DNA from: Pelomonas lactea
GTDB lineage: Bacteria; Pseudomonadota; Gammaproteobacteria; Burkholderiales; Burkholderiaceae_C
Assembly (NCBI RefSeq): GCF_043555885.1
Contig: NZ_JBIGHX010000002.1
Location: 62,001 to 126,000, forward strand
Direction: 5' to 3'
DNA length: 64,000 nt
Position numbers and translations under genes: made by a program. Below the pieces are notes generated by a model, which made no database searches, was not told where the DNA came from, and saw nothing but the letters and a program-made list of their open reading frames with translations. This document shows, in pieces, positions 16,801 to 31,800 of the stretch (position 1 is the first letter of the stretch; each line of letters opens with the position of its first letter).

Positions 16801-19800
16801 GGCAGCGGCGGCGCGCGCAACTCCTCGTCCAGCACGGCCACGCCGTCGGCCGCGGGCACCGGTGGTGGCACCGTCAGCGTGGCCGCAGCCGTGGCCGTCA
16901 ACATCGCCGACGCGACGGCCAGCGCCACCGTGGCCGGCGCGTCCATCGCGTCCAGCGGCGCCGTCACCGTGGCCGCGACGGCCGACAACGACGCGAAGGC
17001 GCAAGCCGACGGCAGCACCCGCGCCAAGGACGAGGACAACCCCAACGACACCGGCGTCGGCGTCGCCGTGGCCGTCAACGTCGGCCTCAGCACCAACGAG
17101 GCGCGCGTGCTGGGCGGCAGCAGCATCAACAGCCAGGGGCTGAACATCACGGCCGGCATGGCCGGCGCATCGGGCGACGGCGCGACGCACACGACCGCGG
17201 CCGAATCCAAGAGCGGCGCCGGCGGCGCCAAGACCGGCGTGGCGGGCGCGCTGTCCGTCAACGTGGCGGTGGACCGCACGACGGCCGAGCTGGCCGGCAA
17301 CGCCCAGGCGGGCGCGGGCGCCAGCAGCGTCACCGCCAGGACGACCCACGACGACTCGGCCAAGGCCACGCCCACGGACTCCGGCGTGCAGGTCGATGCG
17401 CAGAACACCGGCGTCGGCGCGTCCATCGCCGTCAACGTGGCCGACCACATCGCCCGCGCCGAGGTGCTCAACGGCGCCGGCCTGGCCAGCGCCGGCGCGC
17501 TGACGATCTCGTCCGCGCTGCAGAACACGATCACGACGCAGGCCGAGGGCGGCGCCAAGGGCGGCACGGCCGTCGCACCCGTCGTCGCCGTCACGGTGGC
17601 CAACCAGGACAGCATCGCGCGCCTGGGAACCGGCGGCACGCTGACCAGCACCGGCGACCTCGCCATCACGGCCGACCTGCGCGCCACGAACAACACCACC
17701 GCCAAGGGCAAGGCCGAGGGCAAGGAAGACGCCGCCATCGGCGCGGCCGTGGCCGTCAACGTGGAGCTGGACCGTGCCAATGCCGAGCTGGCCCGCTCGG
17801 TGACGAGCACCGGCGCCGTCAGCGTGGCCGGCACCAGCCAGGTCGCCACCACCGCCAAGGCCGAGGCCAGCGCCGTGGGCGGCGAGCAGGACGACAGCAG
17901 CAGCCCGTCCGACGACAACGGCGTCAACCAGAAGACCGCCGCCGGCCGCAATCTCGGCAACTCCGCTGCCAACGCGGGCGGCGCGCGCAACTCCAGCAGC
18001 AGCGCCGCCACGCCGTCGGCCGGTGTGGCCAGCACCGACACCACCAGCGGCGACAGCGGCAGCAGCGAGACCGTCAGCGTCGCGGCCGCCGTGGGCGTCA
18101 ACATCACCGACACCACCAGCCGCGCGCAGATCAGCGCCGGCACGATCAGCACGCCGACGAAGAACGTGTCGGTGCAGTCCAGCGCCAACACCGACGTGCA
18201 GACGATCGCCGACGGCAGCGCGACGACCAGCGACGGCGGCACCGGCGTGGGCGCCGCCGTGGCGGTGAACTACGCGGCGGCTACCAACGAGGCGCTGGTG
18301 GGCAGCGGTGTCGTCATCACGGCCGACGGCCTGCAGCTCGGCGCGACGATGACCAACGTCGGCGGCGACACCACCCACACGACGCTGGCCAGCGCCAAGA
18401 GCGGCGCCGGCGGTGGCGACATCGGCGTGGCCGGCTCGGTCGCCATCAACATCGTCAACGAGGACACCAAGGCGCAGTTCAGCGGCAGTGCCGCGCTGGC
18501 CGGCGCCGACTCCGGCGGCGCACTGCAGGCCATCACGGCCTCCACCGCCAGCGACACGGCCAAGGCCGTGCCCGAGGACGAAGGCGGCCAGGCGGGCGGC
18601 AGCGACGTGGGCGTCGGTGCGTCCGTCGCCGTCAACGTGGTCGACCGCAACCTCGATGCGACGCTGGCCGACGGCGCGCAGATCGCCGGCAACGTGTCGT
18701 CCATGACCGTCTCGTCGACGGCGCAGGACACGATCACCACCGAGACCGAGAACGGCGCCAAGGGTGACACAGGCGTCGGTGTGGCCGCGGCCGTCACGGT
18801 CGACACCAGCGACACCCGGGCCTACGCCGGCACGGCCAGCGGCACGCTGACGGTCGGCGGCGACGCTGCCGTGCGCGCCTTCCGGCTCGACCAGGTCACC
18901 GGCAGCGCCAAGGCCGAGGCCGCTGGCAAGGACACGGCCGTGGGGGCGTCCGTCGTCGTCACGGTCATCGACGGCGATGTCAGCGCGCGGCTGGCCCGCA
19001 GCGTGGCGGCGGGCGGCGCGGCCGAGGTGTCGTCCGGCAACACCGTGCTGGCCATGGGCACGGCCAAGGCCAGCGCGTCCGGCAACAGCAGCGGCGGCCG
19101 CAGCGCCGACAAGGAAGCCGACAACCAGGTCAACAACAACCCCAACAACGGCGGCGACCGCACGCTGCCCAAGAGCAACGACCAGGTCGACTCCGCCAAC
19201 ACCCAGACCAGTGGCGAGACCGGCGGGCAGGGTTCGTCCGGCACCGGCGTGGCGGCAGCGGTCGTCGTGCAGGTGCTGGTGACCGACAACACCGCCAGCG
19301 TGGCCGACGGCGTGACGCTGACGGCCGGCGGCGCGCTGAGCGTCGATGCGCAGGCCGACTACAACGTCATCACGCAGGCCATGGGTGACGCCATCGACCT
19401 GAGCAAGGACACCAACGTCGGCGCCGCCGTGGGCCTGGGCGTGACCGACGCCAGCAACGTGGCCAGCGTCGGCGCGAACGCGGACCTGCGCGGCGGCTCG
19501 GTGCTGGTGCGCGCGGACCGCCCGGGCGACAGCGGCGACCACGAGTTCCGCAGCATGGGCATCGCCGCCGCCGGCGGCAAGGACACCTCGGTGGCCGGCA
19601 GCGTCGCCATCAACATCGTCACGCTGGACACGGCCGCCACCGTGGGCGCCGGCGCGCAAGTCCGCGCCAGCGCCGGCAAGCTGGACGTCGTGGCCGACCA
19701 GAGCACGCAGGTGCAGGCCATCGCCGGTGCGGCGGCCGTCAGCACCGGCGGCACGGGCGTGGGCGCGTCCGTGGGGTTGAACATCGTCGTCGAGCGCACC

Positions 19801-22800
19801 AGCGCGACCGTGGGTGCGGGCGCCCAGCTCGCCGCGCGCGACGCCACCACCGTCAGCGCCAGCGGCCAGGTCATCCCGGCCGTGCTGGACCTGCCCGACC
19901 CGCTGCCCGACCTGCCGCTCAGCAACCTCGCCATCTCCGGCGGCATCTCCACCGACGGCGCCGCCGGCGCCGGCTCGGCCGCCGTCAACATCTACACGCT
20001 GGACACCGTCGCGCGGCTGGACAACGGCGTCAAGGTCAACGACGCGGCCATGGGTGTGGCCGCCGGCGCGGCGCAGGATGTGACCGTTGCTGCCAGGAGC
20101 CGTACCGACATCGAAGGCGGCGCGGGCGCGGGCGGCATCTCCATCGGCAATGCCGGCGTCGGCATCGGCCTGGACGTGACCGTCCTCGTCGAGAACACCC
20201 AGGCCCAGCTCGGCTCGGGCGTGGCGCTGAAGGCCGGCCGCGACATCGCCGTGCGTGCCAACAGCGACCAGGACATCACCAGCGTCGCCGCGACCGCGGG
20301 CGTCGCGACCGATGGCTCCGGTGTCGGCGGCAGCGTGTCCGTCTACGTCGTCACCAACACCACCGAGGCCACGACGGCCGGTGGCGCCGGCTCGGCGCTG
20401 CAGGCCGGCGGTGCGCTGGCCGTGACGGCTGATGCGCCGTTCGACATCACCCAGGTGGCCGGTGCGCTGGCCTATGGCAACTCGGCCGGCGTGGGCATCT
20501 CCAGCACCGTGCTCGTGCACAACGACACCGTGCAGGCCCTGGTCGGCCCCGGCACGGCGCTGGCAGCCGGCTCGACCGGTGGCGTCGACGTGGCCGCCAC
20601 GTCGCACGAGAACCTCGTCACCATCGCCGTGGGCGGCGGCGCGTCCAGCAGCGCGGCCGTGGCCGGCTCGGTCGTCGTCAACGTGCTGAACGAGACGACC
20701 AAGGCGCGCATCGATGACAGCGCCACGTTCACCGTCGGCACCGCGTCGGGCGCGACGCAGGCCGACATGAAGGTCCGCGCCAGCGACGAGACCGACATCG
20801 TCTCGGTCGCCGGCTCCATCGCCGCGTCCAGCAGCGTCGGCGTGGGCCTGGGGGCGGTCGTCAACACCGTCAACAAGACCACCGAGGCCCGGCTGGGCTC
20901 GGCCGCCACCGGCACGGTGGATGGCGACCTGCTCGTCACGTCGCATTCCGACGAAGACATCTCCACCGTTGCCGCCGGCGTGGCGGCCAGCTCCAGCGTG
21001 GGCGTGGCGGCCGACGCCAACGTGCAGGTGCTGAACATCACGACGCGCGCCATCCTCGGCGACGACCCGACCGACGCCAAGGCCAGCGCCGGCGCGGGCG
21101 ACGCGCATGCCCAGGGCAGCATCGTCGTCGCGGCGGACGAGAACAGCGAGATCGACCTCATCACCGGCTCCGTCGGCGCGTCCGGCTCGGCCGGCGTGGG
21201 CGCGGCCGTGGGCGTCGTCACGGCCAACAAGAACACCGTCGCGCTGGTGGGCGAGGGCGCCAAGGTCACGGCCGACGGCCTGCGTGCCGGCCTGGCCGTC
21301 CAGGACGGCGGCATTGGCGTCGGCTATGCCGCGGCCACGCCGCAGAGCACCTCCGGCCTGCCCAACGCCGCCGCCGGCCAGAAGGGCAGCGCCGCCGCGT
21401 TCGAAGTCGGCACGCCGACCTTCAACGCCGCCAGCGGCAGCGGCCAGACCAGCGACGACCCGAGCTTCACGAAGAACCGCGTCGCCACGCCCAGCGTGCG
21501 CAGCGGCTTTACCGGCCTGGCCGTCACGGCCACCAACCGCGACGACATCGAGACCTTCGCCGTCGCCCTGGGCGCGGGCACGGCCGGCATCGGCGTCGGC
21601 TCGGCCACCAATGTCGTCAACACGACGACGACGGCCGGCATTGGCGCCAGTGCCAACGTCAATGCCGATACCAGCACCGGCGGCGCGGGCCAGAGCGTGC
21701 TCGTCGGCGCGGGTGACGACTTCTCGCATGTGGCCCTCGCGGGCGCGCTCGGCGTCGGCACCGTCGGCGTGGCCCCGGGCGTGGACGTGACCGTGCTGAC
21801 GCACGACACCAACGCCAGCATCGGCGGCAACGCCAGCGTGAAGGCCAAGGACGACGTCGTCGTGCAGGCCACCAACGAGGACCATCTCGTGCTGCTGTCC
21901 GCCGGCATCGCCGCCGGCACGGTGGGCGTGGGTGGCGCCGTCAACGTGCTGGTCGTCAACAACCACACGACGGCCACGGTGGGCGCGGCGTCCAGCGTGC
22001 AGGCCGGCGGCGACGTCGGTGTGCTGGCCAAGGACGCGACCGACGTGACGATGATCGCCGGCGCGCTCGGCGCGGGCACCGTGGGCGTGGGTGCGTCCGT
22101 GGGTGTCATGAGCATCACCAAGCACACCGATGCCGGCGTGCTGACCGGCGCGGCCGTCGACGCCAAGGGCGCCGGCAGCGGCCTGCTCGGCATGCTGGAC
22201 GGCAGCGTGGGCGCCGCCGGCCTGGGCACGGCGGAGCGCCACGGCGTCGTCGTGCAGGCCGACAGCCGCGAGGACTTCTTCCACCTCGACGTTGCAGCCG
22301 GCGCCGGCTACGTGGGCGTGGGCGGCGGCGTGGGCGTCACGCTGCTGGACTCTGACACGACGGCCATCATCGGTGCGAATACCCGGATCAACCGCAACGG
22401 CGGCAACGCCGGCGCGGACGGCGACCAGGGCGTCTACGTGACCGCGGCCAACAGCGCCAGCGGCACGCACTTCACCGGCGCGGTGGCGGGCGGCTTCGTC
22501 GGCGTGGGCGGCGCGGTGCAGGTGGGCAGCCTGCGCAACGACACGGCGGCGCGCATCCTCGGCAATGCCGACGTCGCCGCCGCGGCGGACGTGGCCGTTA
22601 ACGGCCTCTCAAGCATCGACCTCGACTCGCTGACCATCTCCGGCGCCGGCGGCTTCGTCGGCGCGGCGGGCGCGGTGACGGTGTGGTCCGTCGGCACGCC
22701 GCTGGAGCGCAGCTACCAGAACAGCGACGGCGCCACCGCCGACGGCCTCACCAAGACGCAGGCCGACAACACGCAGGGCTCGGGCGACAGCGACGCGGCC

Positions 22801-25800
22801 AAGCAGGCGTCGCTGGCCAAGGGTCAGGTCGGCAGCGTGCTGGGCGGCTTTGCCGGCGGCACCGCCGGCAGCGGCCAGCAGCGCGTGAAGGACCGCGCCG
22901 GCGCGGCCGGCACACTGGTCAGCGGCTCCGGCCCGTCGCAGGCCGAATGGCTGGCTGCCATCAACGCCACTAACCCGGCACAGGGCACCGAGGCCACCGT
23001 TGCCGGCGGCACGGTCGTCACGGCCGGCAATGCGATCACGGTCAATGCCCGCCAGTGGGCGGACGTGGACTTCCTCGTCGGCGCCATCGGCGGCGGCGCG
23101 GGCGGCATCGGCGCCGGCATCGGCGTGTTCTCGACCGCGTTCAACACGAACGCCAACGCCGGCGGCACCTACGCGGCCGGCGGCGCGTTCTCGGTCAGCT
23201 CGCGGCTGGACAGCACCGTCGACGCGACGGCCTTCGCCGGCGGCGCCGGCTTCGTGGGGCTGGGCGCCGCCGTGTCCGTGCTCAGCGATCACAGCAACAA
23301 CCAGGCCGGCCTGGGCGACGGCGCCCGCGTGAAGAGCGCGTCCAGCGTGGACGTGACGGCCACGTCCAACCGCGCCATCCACCTGGCCACGGGCCAGGGC
23401 ACGGCCGGCGCGGTGGCGGCCGGCGCGTCGTTCACGCGGCTGACCAGCGACGGCCAGGTCAGTGCCGACGTCGGCGCGGGTGCCCGCATCGGCCAGGACG
23501 CCGGCCAGACGGTCGGCGCGCTGCACGTGAAGGCCGAGGCCAACCTCGACGCCGAGGCGCACACGCTGGCCTTCTCGGTCGGTGCGGTGGCCATCAGCGC
23601 CAACTTCGCCTTTGCCGACGTGAAGCCGCTGCTGCGCGCGTCGGTGGGCGACGCATCACTCATCAAGACGACCGGCGAAGCGACGGTGGACACGCTGTCC
23701 ACCGGCAAGGCCGACGCCAAGGTGCTGACCGTCACGGCCGGCGCTGGCGCCACGGGCGTCAGCCTGTCCAGCGCGACGTTCTCGCCGACGGTGCAGGCAC
23801 TGTTCGGCGCCACGTCGGTGCTGAATGCCGGCGGGCTGATCCGCGTGCAGGCACGCAACAACCACAACGGCAGCGGCGCGCTGGCCAACAAGGGCGCGTG
23901 GGCCTCGTCCACGGCGCCGGGCTTCGGCGGCTTCACCGGCAACGGCGCGGTGCCCACGGCCGAGGCCAACGGCAGCGTGAAGGCCAGCGTCGGCTCGGGC
24001 TCGCTGATCAGCGCGGGCGGGCGTGTCGACGTGCTGGCCTACAACAACAACGAGGCGCAGGCCGAGGCGCTGGCGCTGTCCGTCGGCGGCGCGACCGTCG
24101 GCGTCAGCATCGGCAACGCGCGCGCCAACGGCGGCACGACGGCCGAGCTGCTGGGCGGCGTGGGCTCGTCCACCGACCTGACCGTGCGCTCGCAGGCGCG
24201 CAACCTCGCCAATGCCGACGCCGACGCCTCTGGCGGCGGCCTGGACGCCAACAACGGCGCCAGCAGCACGGCGCGGGCCAACGGCAATGTGCAGACCGTC
24301 GTCGGCGTCGCCGCGCAGGACGCGACGCTGAACGCCAGCGGCGCCATCGTCATCGAATCGCGCTCCAGCAACGACGCGACGGCCAACACCTACGGCCTGT
24401 CGCTGGGCGTCTCGAGCGCGGTGGGCATCATGGCCGCCAGCGCCGAGGCGTCGCCCGACGTGCGTGCCACCGTCACCGGCAACACCCACCTCGTCTCGGG
24501 CACCGGCGCACGCGTCGGCGCGTATCACAACCAGGGCGGCGAAGACGTTCGCGCCACGGCCGACGCCGCCGGCGGCGGCCTGGGCGCTGCCGTCAACGGC
24601 ACCATCGTCAACGCCCGGAGCCTGGGCAACGCGCAGGCGCTGGTGGGCGACAACACGTCCATCGCCGGCGGCAGCGGCGCCGTCACGGTCGAGGGCCTGT
24701 CCGACAACATCGCCAACGCCACCGGCACGGCGGTCTCCGTGGGCCTGGTGCTGGGCGTGGGCGGCGTCGTCGCGAACGCCAGCACCGGCGGCACGACCGG
24801 CGCCGTCAGCGGCGCCGACGTGACCGGCGCCAGCTACGCGGTGCTGGCCCATGCCGACCAGGACGCCGTCGGCACTGCCACCGCCGCGGGCGGCGGCCTG
24901 GTGGCCGGTGCCACCGGCGCGGGCGGCACCAGCAGCGTCACGCCCACCGTCAACGCCGGCATCGGCGACGGCGCGCAGGTCAGCGTGGCCGGCCCGATCT
25001 CCGTGATCGCCGAAACCACGGCCGACTCCGACGGCACCGCCAACGGCGTGGCCGTGTCGGGCGGCTTCTCGATGGGTATTTCCGTCGCCGATGCGACGCT
25101 GAGCCCGACGATGACCAACCGCATCGGCAGCGGCGCCAGCCTCAGCGCCAACGGCGCGGCGTCCGATGTGACCATCGCCACGCGCGTCAACAACGGCGCC
25201 AGCAACGCCGGTGGCACGACGGCCATCGCCACGGCGCCGTCCGGCGGCCTGGCCGCCGCACTCAGCGGCACCAGCGCCTCGGCGAAGACGACCTACAACA
25301 TCCTGCAGAGCTCGGGCACCGGCGTCACGCTGAACGCGGGCCGCGACCTCAACGTCGAGCTCAAGCTCGGCAACCACGTCGAGTCCACCGCCAACAGCGA
25401 CACCTTCGGCGGCGTCGCCGTCGGCGGCTCGGTGGCCAGCAGCACGGTGGACGGCAGCGCGCAGAGCAACTTCACCAGTGCCGGCGGCACCGTCGGGCGC
25501 CACCTGAACGCGCTGGGCGTGTCCAGCCAGCCGGTGACGGCCACGTCGCGCGCCGCGGGCGCCGGCCTGTTCAGCGGCCAGTTCAACAGCGCCACGGCCA
25601 GCTTCACGCCCAGCATGGGCATCAACCTGGGCAGCGGCTCCACCAGCGTCGGTGGCAACGCGACCGTGCAGATGCTGTCCACCACCGACACGACGGCCAA
25701 CACGGTGGGCCGCTCGCTGAGCGTGGCCGGCAGCATCGGCGCGTCGCTGGCGTCGGCCACGATGAGCCCGACGGTCTACGCCCGCACCGGCAACCAGCAG

Positions 25801-28800
25801 CTGACGGCGGGCGGCTTCGTGCTCGTCGAGGCCCGTCACAACCACGACGGCCAGGCGCCCACCGGTCAGGACACCACCGCCACCGCCAAGGCTTCGGCCG
25901 GCGGCGCGCTGGTGGGCATCACGGGCGCGTCCGCGTCGGCCATCGCATCGGCCAACGTCGACGCCAGCGTCGGCGCCGGCGCGAAGCTGACGGGTGGCGG
26001 CTCGGTGCGCGTGCTGGCCGACGGCGTCAACATCGCCACGGCCGACAGCTCGGGCCTGGGCGGCGGCGGCTTCATTGCCGAGGGCCTGTCGTCCAGCTCG
26101 GCCATCGTCGGCGGCGGCACGACGGCCGACCTGCGCGGCGGCGTGGGCGGGGCCACGCTGGTCAACGTCGTGGCCGACGGCAAGAACAACGCGGTGGCCA
26201 CGGCCAGCGCGTCGGGCCTGGCCGGCCTGGGCGGCGCCGCCGGCGGCAGCGCCACGGCGCGCTCCAACAGCGGCGTGGCCGCGGGGCTGGGCGACGGCAG
26301 CGTCGCCAGCACCACCGTCACGGGCGGCGCCGTGCTGGTGGATGCCATCTCCAGCGCCGACGCCGATGCGCAGGCCAAGGCGTTCTCGTTCGGCCTCGGC
26401 AGCGCCGTGGGCTTCATGAGCGCCACCAGCCAGGTCAGCCCCGCCGTCACGGCCGAGGTGCGCGGCAGCACCGCCGTGACCGGCGCCGGCATCACCGTGC
26501 GCGCCCGCCACAACCAGGGCAGCGAGAACAGCACCGCCGTGGCGGACGCGGCCTCGGCCGGCGGCGGCGCGTCGCTGGGCGGCGGCAACGCCGACGCGAC
26601 GGCCGCGGCCGACACGCGGGCGCTGGTGGGCAACGCCGCCAGCTTCGACGCAGGCAATGGCCATGCCGTGACGGTGCAGGCCGACGCGCGCAACCTGGCG
26701 GTCGGCACCGGCGAGTCCTTCAACGGCTCGCTGGGCGTGTCGGCCGGCGTCGTCACGGCCGCCGCACGCTCCGGCGGCATCACCGAGGCCACCAGCGGCG
26801 CCGACGTGACGGCCAGCGGCCTGACCGTGCGCTCCACGGCGGTGCAGACCGGCGCGGCGACGGCCGAGGGCACGGCCGGCGGCCTCGTCGCGGCCGGCAC
26901 CGGCGCCGGCGTGACGACCACCGTCAACCCCGACGTGCGCGCGGGCCTGGGCGACGGCGCCATCATCGACGTGGCGGGCGGCATCGCCGTCAGCGGCACC
27001 GCGACGACGGACGCCGACGGCACCGCCACCGGCGTGGCCGTGTCGGCCGGCGGCTCGCTGGGCCTGTCCAAGGCCGACGTGACGCTGGCGCCCAAGATGA
27101 CGCTGGCCGTGGGCAGCGGCGTCAAGGCGACGACGCACTCGGCCAACACCGGCGACATCGCGTTCTCGCTGACGCACAACGGCGGCGGCGCCTCGGCCAC
27201 GGCCCATGCGGCTGGCGGCGGCATCCTGGCCGGCGGCGGCGCCGACGCGGACGCCAAGCTGGCCTACAACATCACGACGACGACCGGCAGCGGCGTCACG
27301 CTGGACGCGGCGCGCGGCGTGTCGTTCACGACGCAGGCGGGCGGCTTCGCGCAGTCGGTCGGCGATGCCGAGGGCCTGGCGCTGGGCGGCGGCTTCGGCG
27401 CCGCCACGTCCAATGCCAACGTCAGCGGCACCGTCAGCCAGGCGCTGGGCAGCGTCAGCGGCACGCAGGCGCTGGACTTCAAGGTCGACACCCAGGTCAA
27501 CAGCTTCGCCGACGCGGATGCGCTGGCGGCGTCGCTGGGCCTGGTGGGCGCCGGCGCGGTGAACGCCGCCACGGCCAGCTACACGCCCACCGTCACCGCC
27601 AACCTGGGCGGCGGCGGCACGCTGGACGTGGGCCGCGATCTCATCGTCAACGCGCAGACGCGCGGCGATTCGTCGGCGCTCGCCAAGGGCACGTCCATGA
27701 GCCTGGGCGGCAGCATGGGCGGCTCCATCGCGACCGCCACGCTGAGCCCCAGCGTGAACGCGCTGACCGGCAACCAGCGCGCCGACGTCGGCCGCGACAT
27801 CAGCATCCACGCCAGCCACAACCACGACGGCGCCGGTGCCACCGGCCAGGTCACGTCGGCGGTGGCGCGCAGTTCGTCGGGCGGCCTGCTGCTGGGCGCC
27901 ACCGGCGCGGCATCCACGGCCAACGCCAACGCCGGCACGACGGCGCGCAGCGGCGCCGGCAGCGTGCTGACGGCGGGCGGCTCGCTGAAGATCCATGCCG
28001 ATGCCAGCAACGTTGCCGACAGCGAGACCTCCGGCGCGGCGCTGAGCGCGTTGGTGGCGGCCGGCAAGTCGGTGGCCATCTCCAACGCCAACGGCGGCAC
28101 GACGGCCGAGATCGGCGGCGGCTCGGCGGGCAGCAGCTTCGTCGACGTGCGCGCGCTGGGCCACAACGATGCCGATGCCCGCGCCAACGCGTCGGGTGGT
28201 GGCCTGGCCGGCGGCGTCAACAGCGGCGACGCCACGGCCAAGGCCAACGGCGCCGTGACGGCCGGCGCGGGCAACGCCAGCGTGGCCAGCGTCGTGACGA
28301 GTTCCGGCGCCATCACCATCCTGGCGCTGTCCGACGCCGACGCCAATGCGCAGTCGCGCGGCCTGTCGGCCGGCCTGGGCCTGGCCGTGGGCGTCATGGT
28401 GGCCAACGCCGAGGTGGCGCCCAACGTGACCAACCTCGTGCAGGGCACGACGACGCTGAGCGGGCAGGGCGTCAGCCTGCTGGCCCAGCACAACCAGGGC
28501 GGCCAGAGCGCGCGCGCCAAGGCCGACAGCGCCGGCATCGGCGGCCTCGTCACCGTGGCGGGCTCCACCGCCACGGCCCGCGCCGGCGCCAACACCAGCG
28601 TCAACACGGCGGTCACGTCCACGCTGAATGGCAATGGCGGTGTCGTCACCGTGCAGGCGCTGGCCAACAACCTTGTCGACGCCGACGGCAGCGCGGTAGG
28701 CGCGGGCGGTGCCGCGCGCGGCGCGATGGCGGCCACGGCCACGTCCACCGGCACCACGGCGGCCACCAGCGCGGCCAAGGTCAACGGCGCGGGCCTCGTC

Positions 28801-31800
28801 ATCGACGCGACCGCCAACCAGGTCTCCACCGCGACCAGCACCGCGGCCGCCGGCGGCGTGTTCGGCGCCAGCGTGGGCGCCACGTCCACCAGCGCCGTCA
28901 CGCCCACGGTCACCGCCGGCATCGGCGCCGGCGCGGTCATCGACGTCAACGGCGCCGTCAATGTCGGCGCCAACGCGACGACGCAGGGCACCGGCACGGC
29001 CGACGGCGTGCAGTTCGCCGGCATCGCCGCCGTGGGCGGCACGGTGGCCGATGTCGACGTCAACCCGACGATGACGGCCAACATCGGCAACAACGCCCGC
29101 ATCACGACGCATGGCGACAAGGGCGACGTCGTCATGGCCGTGCGGCTGAACGGCGGCAACGCCAGCGCCGGCAAGGCCACCGCGCGGTCCTCGGCAAGCT
29201 CGGGCTCGACGATCTCGTCGTCGGGCAGCAACGCCACGGCCAATGCCGTGTCCAACCTGACCAACAACACCGGCTCGGGCGTCACGTTCAACACCTCGGG
29301 CAGCGTGCGCTTCGACACGCTGGCCGGCCTGACGGCCGACGCCAGGGGCGACAGCCTCAACCTCGCGCTGGGCCTGGCCGGCGGCGTGGCCAAGTCGGCC
29401 GCCAGCATCGGCGGCACCACCAATGCCGTGACCGGCGCCATCTCCGGCACGGTGGGCGGCGATCTCGTCATCAACAGCGCAGCGAACTACCGCGCCATCT
29501 CCGACACGCAGGCGGGCAAGGGCGGCCTGCTGGGCTCGTTCGGCAACAACACGGCCAGCGCCGTCGTCACGCCGACGCTGAACGTCGGCATCGGCTCCGG
29601 CGGCAGCATCAGCGCCGGCCGCGACGTCGTCATCAACAACCTCTCCACGGGCGACGCCGACGCCGACGCCAAGGGCACCAGCATTGCCGGTGCGGCCACG
29701 TTCAGCGGCTCCACCGCGACGGCCCGCGTGCGGCCCGACATGGACACGCTGGTGGGCGCCGCCGACGTCAGCGCCGGCCGCAGCTTCAGCGTGACGGCCC
29801 GGCACAACCACAACGGCGCCGGCGCCACGGGCGACGATGCGACGGCCGACGCCAACGCGTCCGGCGGCTCGTTCGGCTTCGCCGGCATGGGCTCGGACAG
29901 CCTGGCCCAGTCCTCCGCCGACATGACCACCAGCCTGGGCGGCAGCGGCGCCGACCTGTCGGCCGGCACGGGCGACTTCAGCGTCACGACGCTGTCCGGC
30001 AATCTCGCGACGGCCAACGGCTACGCGCTGGTCATCGGCGGCCTGCTCGGCAAGGGCAACTCGCGCGCCGACGCCATCGCCGGCGGCACGTTGACCAACG
30101 CGCAGAACAACCAGTACAGCAACGACAACCAGACGACCACCATCGCCGCCGGCACCGGCATCAACGCCGGCGGCAACGTCAGCATCCAGTCCATCACCGA
30201 CCAGGGCGCCACGGCCAACACGACGGCGCCGGCCGGCGGCCTCATCGGCCTGGCGTCCAACGACGCGAGCGCCGTGCTGGCGCGCAACCTCAGCACGCAG
30301 ACGCTGGGCAGCGGCATCACGGCGGGCGGCAACATCCTCGTCGGCTCGCGCTCCAGCGGCGGCTCCACGGCCACGGCGCGGGCCGATGCCTACGGTCTCG
30401 GCGGCGTGGGCAAGGCGGCGTCCAACGCGCAGGTCACGCCCACCATCACGACCAACGCCGGCGGCGTGCTCGATGCCGGCGGGCGCATCACGCTGCAGGC
30501 CTCGCACGACGGCACCCAGGGCGCCACGGCCCGTGCCGAGGCGGCGGCGGGCGGCCTTGTCGGCATCGACGGCGCCGATGCGCGCGCCGGGTCGGCGGCC
30601 ACGGTGTCCGCGGCCATCCTGAACGGCGCGTCGGTCAACGCCGACGGCGGCACCGAGGTGCTGGCCGGCATCGCCGACAAGGCCATCGCCAGCGGCGACG
30701 GCCAGGCCTACGGCGTCGGCGCGTTCGGCGCCACCGATGCGCGGGCCGATGCCAACTCGTCCAGCCGCGCCAGCGTGGGCAACGCGCAGGTCACCGGCGC
30801 CAGCCTGACGGTGGAAGCCACCGGCGGCGGCCGCGGCAACGCGGTCGCCAAGGCCACCAGCGGCGGCCTCGTGACCGGCAACGGCGCGGCACCGCTGGTC
30901 AACGTGAACCCGACGATCACGGCCGAGCTGGCGGGCGGGGCGCGCGTCAACGTCGGCGGCAACGTGGCCGTCAAGGCCAGCGGCAATGCCGAGGGCGACG
31001 GCAACGCGGTCGGCCGCGCCGGCGGCGCGGGCGCGGTCAGCATCTCCAAGGCCGACATCAACGTGAACCCGAGCGTGCGGGCCGAACTGGCCGCCGGCTC
31101 CGAGGTCGCGGCCGGCGGCAGCGTGACGGTGCAGGCCCGCCAGGGCCAGTCCGTCAGCATCGGCGACCCGACGTTCGGCGCCGGTGGCGTCGACGCGGGC
31201 AGCAACACCATCACGCTGAACGGCGAGCACGGCCTCGTCACCGGCGACACCATCACCTACAACCAGGGTGACGACGCCAACACGGCCGTCGGCGGGCTCG
31301 TCGAGGGCCGCAACTACCAGGTCATCGTGCAGAGCCCGACGGCCGTCAAGCTGGGCTCGGTGTTCAACGCGTCGGTTGTCGACGCCGCCAAGGACGAGAT
31401 CAAGTTCGACGTCGAGCACGGCTTCGGCGACGGCCAGCGCGTCGTCTATCACGCGGCCGGCAACCCCGGCATCAGCGGCCTCGTCGATGGCCAGGCCTAC
31501 TTCGTGCGCGTCATCGACGCGCAGACCATCAAGCTGGCCACCAGCGCCGCCGCGGCCACCGTGCCGCCCAAGACCTTCTACAGCTCGGGTGTCAATGCGA
31601 CCACCGAGCGCATCACGCTGAACGGCCACGGCTTCGCCGACGGCCAGCAGGTGACCTATCGCACCGGCGGCGACGAGCGCTTCGAGGGCTCCGCCGTCGA
31701 ACAGGCCGGCGACAACGTCATCACCGTGGCCGGCCACGGCTTCAACACCGGCGATGCGGTCAAGTACAGCACCCGCGACCTCGTCATCGAAAGCCCCAAC

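Noticed and set aside
10633..22470. Antisense open frame of 3,945 codons opposite the giant gene
   Set aside because: Its sequence is a shadow of the G/C-ending codons of the plus-strand gene (His/Arg/Gly/Ala-rich low-complexity text), with no domain or ribosome-binding site.
23055..31271. Plus-strand open frame of 2,738 codons in another phase
   Set aside because: Arg/Gly/His-rich shadow within the giant gene.
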